Shown here: piece by piece, positions 37,177 through 46,189 of the stretch
Position numbering within the stretch: position 1 is the first letter of the stretch
Layout: each line of letters starts with the position of its first letter
Source: Pseudomonas congelans
GTDB taxonomy: Bacteria; Pseudomonadota; Gammaproteobacteria; Pseudomonadales; Pseudomonadaceae
Assembly: GCF_900103225.1 (NCBI RefSeq)
Contig: NZ_FNJH01000004.1
Coordinates: 1-64,000 of the forward strand
Length of the DNA stretch: 64,000 bases
Direction: 5' to 3'
The notes under the pieces: model-generated
Told to the model about the DNA's origin: nothing
The model's database searches: none
The model's input: the letters and a program-made list of their open reading frames with translations, nothing else
Made by a program: the position numbers and the translations under genes

Positions 37177-38532
37177 ATGCCGTCAGATCGCTATATTGAT
37201 TTCGCCAACTCCGACATGGGTCGGCGCCTGGTGAAGGCCGTCGGTCTGCCCGCCCCCACTCACCTGGAGCGCTGGCAGGCCGGGCGTCTTCGGCCCGTCG
37301 AAGGGACATTGCTGATCAGTGCAGGACCACTCGGGGATCAGGTCCGCCAGTTCGCCAGCCGCCTGACCGACTCGCTGTACAGCTTCGGCAGCGCCATGCC
37401 CGGCGCCACAACATGGGTGTCCAACCAGGGCCCACGCCTGAAAGCGGTGGTTTTCGACGCCAGCCAGATCCTGCGCACCGAGCAGCTCAGACAGCTGCGG
37501 GACTTCTTTCAGCCGCTGCTGCGCAATCTCGACCACTGCGCGCATGTGGTTATCCTCGGCAAATCTCCCGAGACACTCGATGATCCTTTGGCCGCCAGCA
37601 CCCAACAGGCCATCGAAGGCTTCAGCCGCTCACTGGCCAAGGAAGTGCGCAATGGCGCAACGGTCAAGCTGCTGCAAGTGGATGACGACGCGCATGATCA
37701 ACTGGAGGGCGCACTGCGCTTCTTCCTCACACCCAAGGCTGCGTTCATCTCCGGTCAGTTCGTCCACCTGAGTGCCTGCCCGAGCAAGGTGCAGGACTGG
37801 ACCCGCCCGCTGGCCGGGCGCAAGGCGGTGGTGACGGGTGCTGCACGCGGCATTGGGGCGTCGATCGCCGAGACCCTGACCCGTGATGGCGCGCAGGTCA
37901 TTCTGCTGGATGTGCCGCAGACCAGAAACGAGCTGGAAGCACTCGCCTCGCGGCTTGGTGGTCAGGCTCTGGCGCTGGATATCTGCGCGGCGGATGCCCC
38001 GGCACAGTTGCTCGAACACCTGCCCGATGGCGTCGACATACTGGTGCACAACGCCGGCATCACGCGCGACAAGACACTGGTCAACATGCCGGAAGATTTC
38101 TGGGACTCGGTACTGGCGGTCAACCTCAATGCGCCGCAAGTGCTGACTCAGGTGCTGCTCGATGCGGGAGCCTTGAAGGATAACGCGCGGATCGTGCTCA
38201 TGGCCTCGATCAGCGGTATCGCCGGTAATCGCGGGCAAACCAACTACACCACCAGCAAGGCCGGTCTGATCGGCTTTGCACGGGCCATGGCCCCCGGACT
38301 CAAGTCACGCGGCATCAGCATCAACGCCGTGGCGCCGGGCTTTATCGAAACGAAAATGACCGCGCACATGCCGTTCACCCTGCGTGAAGCCGGGCGGCGC
38401 ATGAGTTCGCTGGGTCAGGGCGGCTCGCCACAGGACGTTGCCGAGGCAGTGGCGTGGTTCAGCCAGCCGGGCAGCGGCGCAGTGAGCGGTCAGGTTCTAC
38501 GTGTCTGTGGTCAAAACGTGATCGGGGCCTGA
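37177..38532 (+). CDS. Long-form 3-oxoacyl-ACP/CoA reductase (FabG4-like)
   Basis: A 451-residue protein in which an N-terminal domain of about 200 residues precedes a complete SDR. The SDR part has VTGAARGIGASIAETL (about 213-228), VHNAGITRDKTL and a YTTSKAG catalytic Tyr-Lys pair, so it should reduce 3-ketoacyl chains with NAD(P)H. The N-terminal domain is itself SDR/flavodoxin-like but lacks a usable active site, as in mycobacterial FabG4. It is divergent from the thiolase and 30 bp upstream of the MaoC gene, probably in one operon with it. Confidence 0.85.
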   Translation: MPSDRYIDFANSDMGRRLVKAVGLPAPTHLERWQAGRLRPVEGTLLISAGPLGDQVRQFASRLTDSLYSFGSAMPGATTWVSNQGPRLKAVVFDASQILRTEQLRQLRDFFQPLLRNLDHCAHVVILGKSPETLDDPLAASTQQAIEGFSRSLAKEVRNGATVKLLQVDDDAHDQLEGALRFFLTPKAAFISGQFVHLSACPSKVQDWTRPLAGRKAVVTGAARGIGASIAETLTRDGAQVILLDVPQTRNELEALASRLGGQALALDICAADAPAQLLEHLPDGVDILVHNAGITRDKTLVNMPEDFWDSVLAVNLNAPQVLTQVLLDAGALKDNARIVLMASISGIAGNRGQTNYTTSKAGLIGFARAMAPGLKSRGISINAVAPGFIETKMTAHMPFTLREAGRRMSSLGQGGSPQDVAEAVAWFSQPGSGAVSGQVLRVCGQNVIGA

Positions 38533-38562
38533 GGTCCCGTACCGAATTCAAGGAGATGGACA

Positions 38563-39420
38563 ATGACGGCTCACTGGCGCTACCTCAATTCCCTGCAGCC
38601 CCTGTCCAACCTGTTCATCCAGGCAGCGCTCAAGCGCAAGGTAACCGGGATGCAGCTACCCGACCTTGGCTTGCGCAGCTGGATCGCGGTCGATACCGAC
38701 AAGCTTGAAGCGTACCGCAAGGTCTGCGGATTCGAAGAAAGCAGCCTGCTGCCGCCGACCTATCCGCATGTGCTAGCGTTTCCGTTGCAAATGCAATTGA
38801 TGACCTCCGAGGACTTTCCATTCCCGCTGCTGGGGCTGATTCACCTCGCCAATCGCACCCGTACGCATCGTCCGCTGGGTGGTGTGAGCCAGTTGTACAT
38901 CAGCGTTCAGGCCACCGACCTGCGCCCGCACGCCAAGGGTGCGACGTTCACACTGGTCACCCAGGCAGAAGACGGCATGGGGCTGTTGTGGGAAGAAGAA
39001 AGCACCATGCTGTGCACCGCCGTGCACCTGGAAGACAGCCCCGTGAGCTATCCCGAAGCCGCGCCGCTCCCGCTCAGCGAGCTGCAGGGCTGGCGGGCGA
39101 CGGCGCAGATAGGCCGCGAGTACGCCAAGGTGTCGGGCGACTACAACCCGATCCACCTCAGCGCCCCCAGCGCCAGGCTGTTCGGTTTCCCGCGTGCCAT
39201 CGCCCACGGCATGTGGCTCAAGGCCCGTGCGCTCGCGGCGCTGAGCGAGCATTTGCCGGCCTCGAATGTCGAGATCAGCGTGCAGTTCCAGAAGTCCGTA
39301 CGCCTGCCTGCCGACGTGATGCTGTCGGCGAGTGCCGCCGGCTCGCATGGCCAGTTCCGTGTCGAAGGCCAGGAGGGCATCGTGCATATGGTCGGCAGCT
39401 GGCAGCCTGTCACCGAGTGA
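38563..39420 (+). CDS. MaoC-family (R)-specific enoyl-CoA hydratase/acyl dehydratase
   Basis: A 285-residue hot-dog-fold protein. The C-terminal half has the hydratase-2 motif YAKVSGDYNPIHLSA (with catalytic Asp and His) and GFPRAIAHGMW; the N-terminal half is the usual non-catalytic hot-dog repeat. It would hydrate 2-enoyl-CoA to the (R)-3-hydroxy form, which matches an R-specific FabG-type reductase next to it. A strong AAGGAG precedes the ATG. The product is a complete FabG-MaoC pair rather than a FadB-type multifunctional enzyme. Confidence 0.85.
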   Translation: MTAHWRYLNSLQPLSNLFIQAALKRKVTGMQLPDLGLRSWIAVDTDKLEAYRKVCGFEESSLLPPTYPHVLAFPLQMQLMTSEDFPFPLLGLIHLANRTRTHRPLGGVSQLYISVQATDLRPHAKGATFTLVTQAEDGMGLLWEEESTMLCTAVHLEDSPVSYPEAAPLPLSELQGWRATAQIGREYAKVSGDYNPIHLSAPSARLFGFPRAIAHGMWLKARALAALSEHLPASNVEISVQFQKSVRLPADVMLSASAAGSHGQFRVEGQEGIVHMVGSWQPVTE

Positions 39421-39442
39421 TGCACAGCCTGATGAACACCTC

Positions 39443-39465
39443 TGACGGGAGTCCTGCTCCCATCA
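39443..39465 (+). terminator. Candidate hairpin after the MaoC gene
   Basis: TGACGGGAG (39443-39451) pairs with CTCCCATCA (39457-39465) with one mismatch, 22 bp after the stop codon. No T-run follows. Confidence 0.4.
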
Positions 39466-39541
39466 ACGGCTGAACAAACCGCAACGTCCACTTGCCTGGC
39501 GACCCGTTCCCCCTGAAGCTATGCGTCTTCAGGAGAGCACG

Positions 39542-39847
39542 ATGAACCTCGACGAGTTGACCCAACGCCTGCACCGCATCCGCGACCAGAATGACTGGAA
39601 GCAATTCCACAGCCCGAAAAACCTGGCCATGGCTGCCAGTGTGGAGATGGCCGAGCTGGTGGAAATATTCCAGTGGCTGCGTGAAGACCAGTCCCGCGAG
39701 CTGCCTGCCGACCAGTTGGAGCACGCCGGCCAGGAAGTCGGCGACATCGTCCTCTACCTGTTGCTGCTGTGCAGCGAACTGGGGCTGGACATGGACAAGG
39801 TGGTGCGCAACAAGCTGGCTGACAGCGAGCGGAGATTTGCCAAGTGA
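39542..39847 (+). CDS. MazG-like nucleotide pyrophosphohydrolase
   Basis: A 101-residue all-helical protein of the MazG/dCTPase-like family that hydrolyses (d)NTPs to monophosphates. The metal ligands lie in the ExxE and ExxD pair EMAELVEIFQWL and EVGDIVLYL. The size fits a single-domain homodimeric house-cleaning enzyme such as RS21-C6/DCTPP1. CAGGAG precedes the ATG. Its stop codon overlaps the GTG start of cmoM. Confidence 0.84.
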   Translation: MNLDELTQRLHRIRDQNDWKQFHSPKNLAMAASVEMAELVEIFQWLREDQSRELPADQLEHAGQEVGDIVLYLLLLCSELGLDMDKVVRNKLADSERRFAK

Positions 39848-40593
39848 GTGATCGGCATTTCGACCAGCTGGCGACCCGTTTTGCGGAAAAGATCTATGGC
39901 GGCGCCAAGGGAGCCATTCGTCTGGCGGTGCTGCAGGCCGACCTGACCGAGACCCTGCCGGCACGACCGCTTCGGGTACTGGATATCGGCGCGGGGCTGG
40001 GCCACATGTCGCTGTGGCTGGCCGAACAGGGTTATCAGGTGACCCTGGCCGAACCCGCAGAGCCAATGCTCGAAGGTGCACGTCAGCGCTTCGCCGATGC
40101 CGGACAGACGGCAACCTTCATTCAGGCCCCGTGGCAGGCGCTGCCCGATTTACTGAGCGACACTTATGATCTGGTGCTGTGCCACGCCGTGCTGGAGTGG
40201 CTGGCCGAGCCGTACACCATCCTCCCGGTGCTGCGCCAGTTGACCAAGGACGATGGCTGGTTGTCGCTGGCGTTTTACAACCGCGATGCCTTGATCTATC
40301 GCAACCTGTTGAAGGGCCATTTCCGCAAGATGCGCAAAAATGACATGGCCGGGGAAAGACAGAGCCTGACACCCCAGCAACCGCTCGACCCTCGGGAGCT
40401 GGCGACGCAACTTGAAGGCCTGTGGCAAGTCGAAACACGTAGCGGGGTGCGGGTCTTTCACGATTACATGCCGGTTGAATTCCAGGCTCGGGCCGAGCTG
40501 ACGGATCTACTGGAAATGGAACTGGCGCATCGGCGTCATCCAGCCTTTGCCGGGTTGGGTCGATACCTTCACTGGATGTGCCGTCCGGTCTGA
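39844..40593 (+). CDS. cmoM: tRNA 5-carboxymethoxyuridine methyltransferase
   Basis: A 249-residue SAM-dependent methyltransferase. Its sequence tracks E. coli CmoM (SmtA) through [17 protein letters not shown], the SAM loop [32 protein letters not shown] and [11 protein letters not shown]. CmoM methylates cmo5U to mcmo5U at position 34 of several tRNAs. It starts with GTG 39844, overlapping the MazG-like stop by four bases, with an upstream GGAG. Its partners CmoA and CmoB are not in this window. Confidence 0.87.
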   Translation: MSDRHFDQLATRFAEKIYGGAKGAIRLAVLQADLTETLPARPLRVLDIGAGLGHMSLWLAEQGYQVTLAEPAEPMLEGARQRFADAGQTATFIQAPWQALPDLLSDTYDLVLCHAVLEWLAEPYTILPVLRQLTKDDGWLSLAFYNRDALIYRNLLKGHFRKMRKNDMAGERQSLTPQQPLDPRELATQLEGLWQVETRSGVRVFHDYMPVEFQARAELTDLLEMELAHRRHPAFAGLGRYLHWMCRPV

Positions 40594-40613
40594 CATCACT
40601 GCGGAGCCCCACC

Positions 40614-41252
40614 ATGAAACATCGTTCTGCCTTGTTTGCCGTACTGCTGGCGACCGGTCTGCTCGGGATCAGCGCCTGCCAGAGCGACAACCCGTATGTC
40701 GCCAGCTCTCTGCCCATGCCACCCGCCCCTGCGCAAGCGGCAAGGACGCTGGACATGAGCGCCTATCCTGCGCCGCCGCGTGACTATGGGCGTTATCGAT
40801 CCTGGGGCTGGCTGAACGGCCAGCTGCCGCCCGGTACCGCATGGGTGGATTCGGCGCAGGTGGTCGAGGCTGTGAGCAATGGCCTGGACCAGCGCGGCTT
40901 GCGACCGGCACGCGGCAATCAGCCGGCAGACCTGTACGTCACGGCCACGACCCGGCAGGAAACCCGGCTGCGTCAGGTGCGGGAGGATTACGATCCCTAC
41001 TATGGGGGCGGCATGGGCTATGGCCGCTACGATGGATACCGGCCCGGGTATGGCGGATACGCCAGTGTGCCGGTGGTACGCACTTACCAGGAAAAGGTCA
41101 TGGTGGTGCAGATCAACCTGATCGACGCGCGCAGCGGCCAGCCGGTATGGAGCGCCAGCGCCGATGCGCGCGCCAGCAATCATCTGGCCGACCGCAGCAG
41201 TGCGTTGCGTCAGGCCGTGCAACAGGCTCTGGCGGCCTACCCGCCTTCGTAA
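40614..41252 (+). CDS. DUF4136 lipoprotein, first of a tandem pair
   Basis: A 212-residue protein with a signal peptide and a lipobox (GISACQ; Cys near residue 22), so it should be lipid-anchored. The rest is a DUF4136 domain: [28 protein letters not shown] and [21 protein letters not shown] central Gly/Tyr-rich loop at about residues 125-150 ([19 protein letters not shown]) is presumably flexible. Members are common in Pseudomonas and without known function. The next gene is a paralogue 18 bp downstream. Confidence 0.82.
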   Translation: MKHRSALFAVLLATGLLGISACQSDNPYVASSLPMPPAPAQAARTLDMSAYPAPPRDYGRYRSWGWLNGQLPPGTAWVDSAQVVEAVSNGLDQRGLRPARGNQPADLYVTATTRQETRLRQVREDYDPYYGGGMGYGRYDGYRPGYGGYASVPVVRTYQEKVMVVQINLIDARSGQPVWSASADARASNHLADRSSALRQAVQQALAAYPPS

Positions 41253-41270
41253 CCCTTCCGGAGAACTGCC

Positions 41271-41837
41271 ATGTTTCGCCGTATCGTTCTGCTGACCTGT
41301 GCCGTGTTGCTGACGGCCTGTCAGAGCAACTCGATCAATCGCGACTTCGATGCCCGGCGGGATTTCGGCGGCTATCGCAGCTGGAGCTGGAAAGAGCCCG
41401 CCGTTCAGTATCAGCCCGACAATGATCCACGGCTCAAGAGCGACCTGACCGAGCAACGCCTTCGCCAGTCGATCGGCGAACAGCTGGACCAGCGTGGCCT
41501 GCGCATGGCCGCAGCCGGCGCCCGGCCGGATTTGAAAGTGCAGGCCTGGCTGATTGTCGAAAACCGTCAGCAGACGGTCAGCACCAACTATGGTGGCGGC
41601 TGGAGCCCCTGGGGTGGTTATGGCTACTGGAACGGGCCGATGAACACCGAAACCCGTAGCGTCGACTACAAGGTCGGCACCGTGCAGATCGATATGTTCG
41701 ACGGCAAGGACGGCAAACTGGTCTGGCGTGGCAGCACCGAGCGCATCCTCAACGACAACGCCGGCAGCCCGTCAGAGCGCGATCAGGCCATGCGCACCAC
41801 GGTAGCAAAAATTCTGGAGCAGTATCCTCCGCGCTAA
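41271..41837 (+). CDS. DUF4136 lipoprotein, second of a tandem pair
   Basis: A 188-residue lipoprotein (lipobox LLTACQ, Cys17). It shares the DUF4136 domain with the preceding gene: FGGYRSWSWKE, QLDQRGLRMAAAG, and VQIDMFDGKDGKLVWRG. It also has a Gly/Tyr/Trp loop (YGGGWSPWGGYGYWNG). The two proteins probably arose by duplication. GGAG precedes the ATG. Function unknown; an envelope role is inferred from the lipid anchor. Confidence 0.82.
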   Translation: MFRRIVLLTCAVLLTACQSNSINRDFDARRDFGGYRSWSWKEPAVQYQPDNDPRLKSDLTEQRLRQSIGEQLDQRGLRMAAAGARPDLKVQAWLIVENRQQTVSTNYGGGWSPWGGYGYWNGPMNTETRSVDYKVGTVQIDMFDGKDGKLVWRGSTERILNDNAGSPSERDQAMRTTVAKILEQYPPR

Positions 41838-41954
41838 CGCGCCTGACATGTTGCGCCCCACTACGCGATCAACCGGGCATGGTGCCGATGTACTACGTCG
41901 GCATGCGTTTACGGGGGAACTGCTGTGTTGCGCAATGAACAGCGCGATCGAGGC

Positions 41955-42545
41955 TCAGACCTGCAGATCGCCCTGCATTTCATCAAGCAATTCCTGAATC
42001 GCGTCGAGGCGCTCTTCGGGATCGTCGATTTCCAGCAGTTCCACTTTGTCTTTTTCAGTGAACGGCAGCAGATAGGCAAGCTGGTTGGACAACGCGTATT
42101 GCCCGGCGGCAGATACGCCCATGTTCAAGGAAGCCACCATGGGATGCTCGGCCAGCGCTTCGAGCAGGGCCACGAGGTCGGCGTCTTCCTCCTGCAACGG
42201 GCGCTCCACGGGCTCTTCCAGCCACTCGACCTCGGCCACCAGCAGTTGATCGCGCTGAACCTCAGCGGCGACAACCCGGAAGCGACGCCCGCCGACGACA
42301 CGAATGCCCAGCAAGCCGTTTTCCTGCTGCTGAAAATCCGTGACCAGCGCCTCGCAGCCGATCAGCGAGTAACCGTCCGGCACAGAGCCGATTTCATTCC
42401 CCTCGGTGATACACACCACACCGAAACCTTCCCCCTGTTTCATGCAGCGGCCGATCATGTCCAGGTAACGGGCTTCAAACAGCTGCAGATCAAGCACGCA
42501 CCCTGGAAACAGCACAGCATTCAGCGGAAACAATGGCAGCGTCAT
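41955..42545 (-). CDS. LON substrate-binding-domain protein
   Basis: A 196-residue cytoplasmic protein consisting of the N-terminal substrate-binding (LAN) domain of Lon, without the AAA+ or protease parts. It starts MTLPLFPLNAVLFPG and has FEARYLDMIGRC and the hydrophobic GCEALVTDFQQQENGLLGIRVVGG. It may bind unfolded proteins or act as an adaptor; no function is proven. AAAGGAG precedes the ATG. It lies 14 bp downstream of lrgB and is probably cotranscribed with lrgAB. Confidence 0.85.
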   Translation of the reverse strand: MTLPLFPLNAVLFPGCVLDLQLFEARYLDMIGRCMKQGEGFGVVCITEGNEIGSVPDGYSLIGCEALVTDFQQQENGLLGIRVVGGRRFRVVAAEVQRDQLLVAEVEWLEEPVERPLQEEDADLVALLEALAEHPMVASLNMGVSAAGQYALSNQLAYLLPFTEKDKVELLEIDDPEERLDAIQELLDEMQGDLQV

Positions 42546-42559
42546 AGAAAAGCCTCCTT

Positions 42560-43276
42560 TTAAATGGCCAGCGACATTGCCAACGGCAGGAACAACGCCG
42601 TTGCAACGCCCATCAGACTCATTGCCAACGCAGCAAAAGCCCCCGATTCCTCGCCCTCCTGCAATGCCACGGACGTGCCTACCGCATGCGCGGTGAGCCC
42701 CAGCGCCATGCCTCGGGCAGCAGGATTATCCACCCCGATCAGTGACAACAGACCGGGGCCGAAAATGGCACCGAATACGCCAGTAATCAATACAAAAACC
42801 GCCGCCAGGGCAGCGACCCCGCCAATCTGCTCGGCGACCAGCATGGCGATGGGCGACGTCACTGACTTCGGTGCCATGGTCATCAGAATCATGTGATCGG
42901 CGCCGAACAGCACCCCGAACCCCACGCACAAACCGGTGGCAAACACCCCGCCGACTACCAGCGTAGTCAAGACCGGCCAGAACAACTGGCGGATGCGCCG
43001 CATATTCAGATAAAGCGGGACCGCCAGCGCGACAGTTGCAGGCCCCAGCAACGTGACCAGAATCTCGGTGCTTTTGCGGTACTCGGTGTATTCAAGGTCG
43101 CAAAACAGCACAACCCCGATCACCACCACCATCGAGACCAGCACGGGCTGCAGGAACAGCCAGCGGGTTTTTTCATAAACCGCCATCGCCAGTTGATAGG
43201 CCCCCAGGGTAATCGCGATGCCGAAAAGCGGGTGGTGAATCACCGACAGCCATGCTCCGTGCCAGTCAGGACTCAT
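42560..43276 (-). CDS. lrgB: LrgB/CidB-family membrane protein
   Basis: A 238-residue inner-membrane protein with six or seven hydrophobic segments and the family's conserved SVTSPIAMLVAEQIGGV and GLTAHAVGTSVALQEGEESGAFA. LrgB partners LrgA in controlling murein hydrolase activity; plant homologues export glycolate. The start overlaps the lrgA stop by four bases (ATGA). Confidence 0.86.
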   Translation of the reverse strand: MSPDWHGAWLSVIHHPLFGIAITLGAYQLAMAVYEKTRWLFLQPVLVSMVVVIGVVLFCDLEYTEYRKSTEILVTLLGPATVALAVPLYLNMRRIRQLFWPVLTTLVVGGVFATGLCVGFGVLFGADHMILMTMAPKSVTSPIAMLVAEQIGGVAALAAVFVLITGVFGAIFGPGLLSLIGVDNPAARGMALGLTAHAVGTSVALQEGEESGAFAALAMSLMGVATALFLPLAMSLAI

Positions 43277-43635
43277 GGCAACTCCCGGCGCTGGGCCTGA
43301 CGTTTGATCAGTGTCTGCATCAGCCAGCCGACGAAGGTCACGGAAATCATCAGCGACAGGGTCAGCGTGCCAAAGATCGCCCAGAAGTCCTGGGCGATGG
43401 CCGACGCGTAAACCATCACCCCGACTGCAGGAGGCACCAGCAGTAACGGCAGATAGCGCAGCAGACTGCTGGCCGCCATGCTGATCGGCTCGCTGACTTC
43501 ACCGCGCCACATTAAATAGGCCATCAATAGCACGAGGCCGATGATCGGCCCCGGCAAAATCGACAGAAACAAATGGTTGAGCGCGGTCCCCAGCAATTGG
43601 AACAGCACCAGCCATGTCAAACCCCTTAACAGCAT
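43273..43635 (-). CDS. lrgA: LrgA/CidA-family holin-like protein
   Basis: A 120-residue membrane protein with four hydrophobic segments, of the holin-like LrgA/CidA family; PGPIIGLVLL and LLFVPPAVGVM-like LLVPPAVGVMV are the conserved parts. I start at ATG 43635 with GGAG seven bases upstream; the longer frame to 43821 has a different composition. It overlaps lrgB and should act with it. The operon order lrgA-lrgB-LON protein runs leftward. Confidence 0.84.
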   Translation of the reverse strand: MLLRGLTWLVLFQLLGTALNHLFLSILPGPIIGLVLLMAYLMWRGEVSEPISMAASSLLRYLPLLLVPPAVGVMVYASAIAQDFWAIFGTLTLSLMISVTFVGWLMQTLIKRQAQRRELP

Positions 43636-43838
43636 GAAGACTCCAGCAGATAAACGAACCCGGCGAACGATCGGCGTCATTATAAACACGCTGCGCCAGA
43701 GGTCATGAGTGGGTATTCGCATTGCAGCAGTTGCTTGACCGGCCAGCCGCCCTCTGCTGATCTGGGCATTCGCCCGCAGGCATACGCTGATGCGGGCGGT
43801 GACAGCTCGATACCCCCTCATCAGACAAGGAGAGCGGC

Positions 43839-44294
43839 ATGCCTTTTGTACCCGTCGCAGAGCTCAAGCAACACATCGGCAAGGACGCAGGCTATTCAGA
43901 CTGGCTGACCATCGACCAGCAGCGCATCAACCTATTCGCCGACGCCACAGGGGATTTCCAGTTCATTCATGTCGACCCGGTCAAAGCGGCGCAGACCCCG
44001 TTCGGCGCGACTATCGCACATGGCTTCCTGTCGTTGTCGCTGATCCCCCAGCTCATGGAGGGCATCATGGTACTGCCCGAAGGCTTGAAGATGGCGGTCA
44101 ATTACGGGATGGACAGCGTACGCTTCGTTCAACCGGTGACGGTCAACTCGCGAGTACGTCTCAAGGTCCAATTGACCGACGTGAGCGAGAAAAAACCCTT
44201 TCAGTGGTTGCTCAAGGCAACGGCCACGCTGGAGATAGAAGGTCAGGAAAAACCCGCTTTTGTGGCCGAACCTTTAACGTTGTGTTTTGTGTAA
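43839..44294 (+). CDS. MaoC-family (NodN-like) dehydratase
   Basis: A 151-residue single hot-dog-domain protein of the MaoC/NodN type. The hydratase motif is FADATGDFQFIHVDPVKA followed by FGATIAHGFLSLSLIP, with Asp and His in place. It would act on a 2-enoyl-CoA or a related ester. AAGGAG precedes the ATG, and it is divergent from lrgA. It is distinct from the two-domain MaoC protein at 38563. Confidence 0.84.
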   Translation: MPFVPVAELKQHIGKDAGYSDWLTIDQQRINLFADATGDFQFIHVDPVKAAQTPFGATIAHGFLSLSLIPQLMEGIMVLPEGLKMAVNYGMDSVRFVQPVTVNSRVRLKVQLTDVSEKKPFQWLLKATATLEIEGQEKPAFVAEPLTLCFV

Positions 44295-44306
44295 AGCGTT
44301 TAAAAC

Positions 44307-44334
44307 ATGAAACAGTCCTAACAGACTGTTTCAT
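44307..44334 (+). terminator. Perfect 11-bp stem-loop
   Basis: ATGAAACAGTC (44307-44317) pairs perfectly with GACTGTTTCAT (44324-44334) around CTAACA. It begins 12 bp after the NodN-like gene stop codon, so it is a probable terminator, but the T-run is within the stem. Confidence 0.6.
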
Positions 44335-44434
44335 CCCGTTGACTCGCTGCGGCATACTCCCCTGCGGTCGTGACCCATAACATCTGCTCAAGCGGAGCCG
44401 GGCTCGCCCCTGAATCATTCTTCCGGGATCTCAC

Positions 44435-46162
44435 ATGCGCGCGCTCGCTCCATTGGCTTTGACACTCTTGATCGCAGGCTGCGGTGATGGCGAATCGATT
44501 TTGCCACCAGACGGTCGACTGCCCGACGGCGGACGCTACCGGGGCGATCTGGTCAACGGCGTCCTGCAGGGCCAGGGCCGCATCGATTACCCCAACGGCA
44601 GTTGGTACTCAGGTCAGTTCGAAAACGGCCTGCGGCAAGGCCAGGGTGAATGGCACGCCAGCAACGGCGACGTCTACAAGGGTGGTTTCGAGCAAGGTCT
44701 GTTCAACGGCCAGGGCCGACTGACCAACCGCGCTGGCACGAGTTATGTCGGCAGCTTCAAACTTGGCATGCGTGACGGCGAAGGCACCCAGAAAGACAAG
44801 GGCGTGCTTTATCGTGGCCAGTTCAAGGCCGGCGTGTACGACGGCCCCGGTCGCCTGGAACTGGAAGACGGCAGCCAGCATCAGGGCATGTTCGCCAATG
44901 GCAAGGCCAACGGCGAGGGTTCGCGCAGTGACGCCAGCGGCAACCAGTACAGCGGCAATTTCATCGACGGTCAATTGCAGGGCACCGGCAGCTTTACCAG
45001 CACTGACGGCGATCAATACGTCGGCAACTTCCGCAACAGCCAGCTGGACGGCAAGGGTCGCTACGAAAACAGCGACGGCGACGTCTGGAGCGGTGAGTTC
45101 AAGGAAGGCGCGCTGACCGGCAAAGGCGAGTTGATCGGCTCTGACGGCAGCCGCTATCAGGGTGACTTCGACAACTGGCGCTTCATGGGTCAGGGCCAGC
45201 TGCTACTGGCCGATGGCAGCCGCTACATCGGCCAGTTCGCCGATGACACCTACCAGGGCGACGGCGTGCTGATTTCCGCCGATGGCAAGGAGCAGCGCGG
45301 CATCTGGGCCAACGGCCAGCGGATCCGTGATGCCAAAGGCAAATTGCTGCCGGACCCACTTGAGGCCGGGCTACTGATCCAGGGTTCGCTGCTGGACAAG
45401 GCACTGGCAGCCGTGCCGGCGTCGACACCCGCCACCGAGCTGTACACGCTGGTCGTGGGTGGCGACGGCAAGCAGAGCGTGTTCATGCGCGAGGCGGACT
45501 ACGTGAGCAATCTGCTCAAGTCGCGCTTCGGTGCCGTCGGGCAAGTCAGCCTGGTCAATCATCGCGATCACATGGATGACCGGCCGATGGCGACGCGTGA
45601 AACCATCACCCGCGCGGTGCAGACACTCGCCCAGCGCACCGGTCCGGAAGACTTGGTGTTCATTTACCTGACCAGCCACGGCACTCAGGATCATGAACTG
45701 GTGCTTGACCAGCCGCGCCTGTCGCTGGCAGACCTGCCCGCCGACGCCCTGGCCGCAGCCCTTGCACCACTGAAGAACCGTGACAAGGTCGTGGTGATTT
45801 CAGCCTGTTATTCCGGCGGGTTCATTCCCGACCTGAAAGATGAACGCACGCTGATCATGACCGCCTCGCGCGCCGACCGCGTCTCGTTCGGTTGCTCGGA
45901 AGAAGCGGACTTCACTTATTTTGGCGATGCACTATTTGCCAGGGCATTGGTCGAAACCGATGACCTGCAACACGCTTTCAACGAAGCGAAGGCCTATGTC
46001 GCGCAACGCGAGACCGAAGACAACTTCGAAGCCTCCGAACCGCAGATATGGGCACCCAAAGGAGTCCTGGCGCGCTGGCAGCAGTTGCGCAAAAGCCAGG
46101 CCGAACGCGCGTTGAGCACGGCGTTGAACCGCACGGAAGCGAAGACTTCGAGTAGCCGCTAG
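44435..46162 (+). CDS. MORN-repeat lipoprotein with C13 (legumain/caspase-fold) peptidase domain
   Basis: A 575-residue lipoprotein. The signal peptide ends in a lipobox (LLIAGC, Cys16). Residues about 34-286 are eleven MORN repeats of 22-23 residues, pattern YxGxFxxGxxxGxGxxxxxxGx, with a partial twelfth. From about 335 a C13-type peptidase domain follows; the presumed dyad is His415 (LTSHG) and Cys458 (SACYSGG), both present with caspase-clan spacing, so it looks active. Such C13 proteins occur in Pseudomonas, but their substrates are unknown. It is 27 bp upstream of the NAD-binding protein gene. Confidence 0.82.
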   Translation: MRALAPLALTLLIAGCGDGESILPPDGRLPDGGRYRGDLVNGVLQGQGRIDYPNGSWYSGQFENGLRQGQGEWHASNGDVYKGGFEQGLFNGQGRLTNRAGTSYVGSFKLGMRDGEGTQKDKGVLYRGQFKAGVYDGPGRLELEDGSQHQGMFANGKANGEGSRSDASGNQYSGNFIDGQLQGTGSFTSTDGDQYVGNFRNSQLDGKGRYENSDGDVWSGEFKEGALTGKGELIGSDGSRYQGDFDNWRFMGQGQLLLADGSRYIGQFADDTYQGDGVLISADGKEQRGIWANGQRIRDAKGKLLPDPLEAGLLIQGSLLDKALAAVPASTPATELYTLVVGGDGKQSVFMREADYVSNLLKSRFGAVGQVSLVNHRDHMDDRPMATRETITRAVQTLAQRTGPEDLVFIYLTSHGTQDHELVLDQPRLSLADLPADALAAALAPLKNRDKVVVISACYSGGFIPDLKDERTLIMTASRADRVSFGCSEEADFTYFGDALFARALVETDDLQHAFNEAKAYVAQRETEDNFEASEPQIWAPKGVLARWQQLRKSQAERALSTALNRTEAKTSSSR

Positions 46163-46189
46163 GCTTATCAGTATTGAGGGAGAAGCCAC

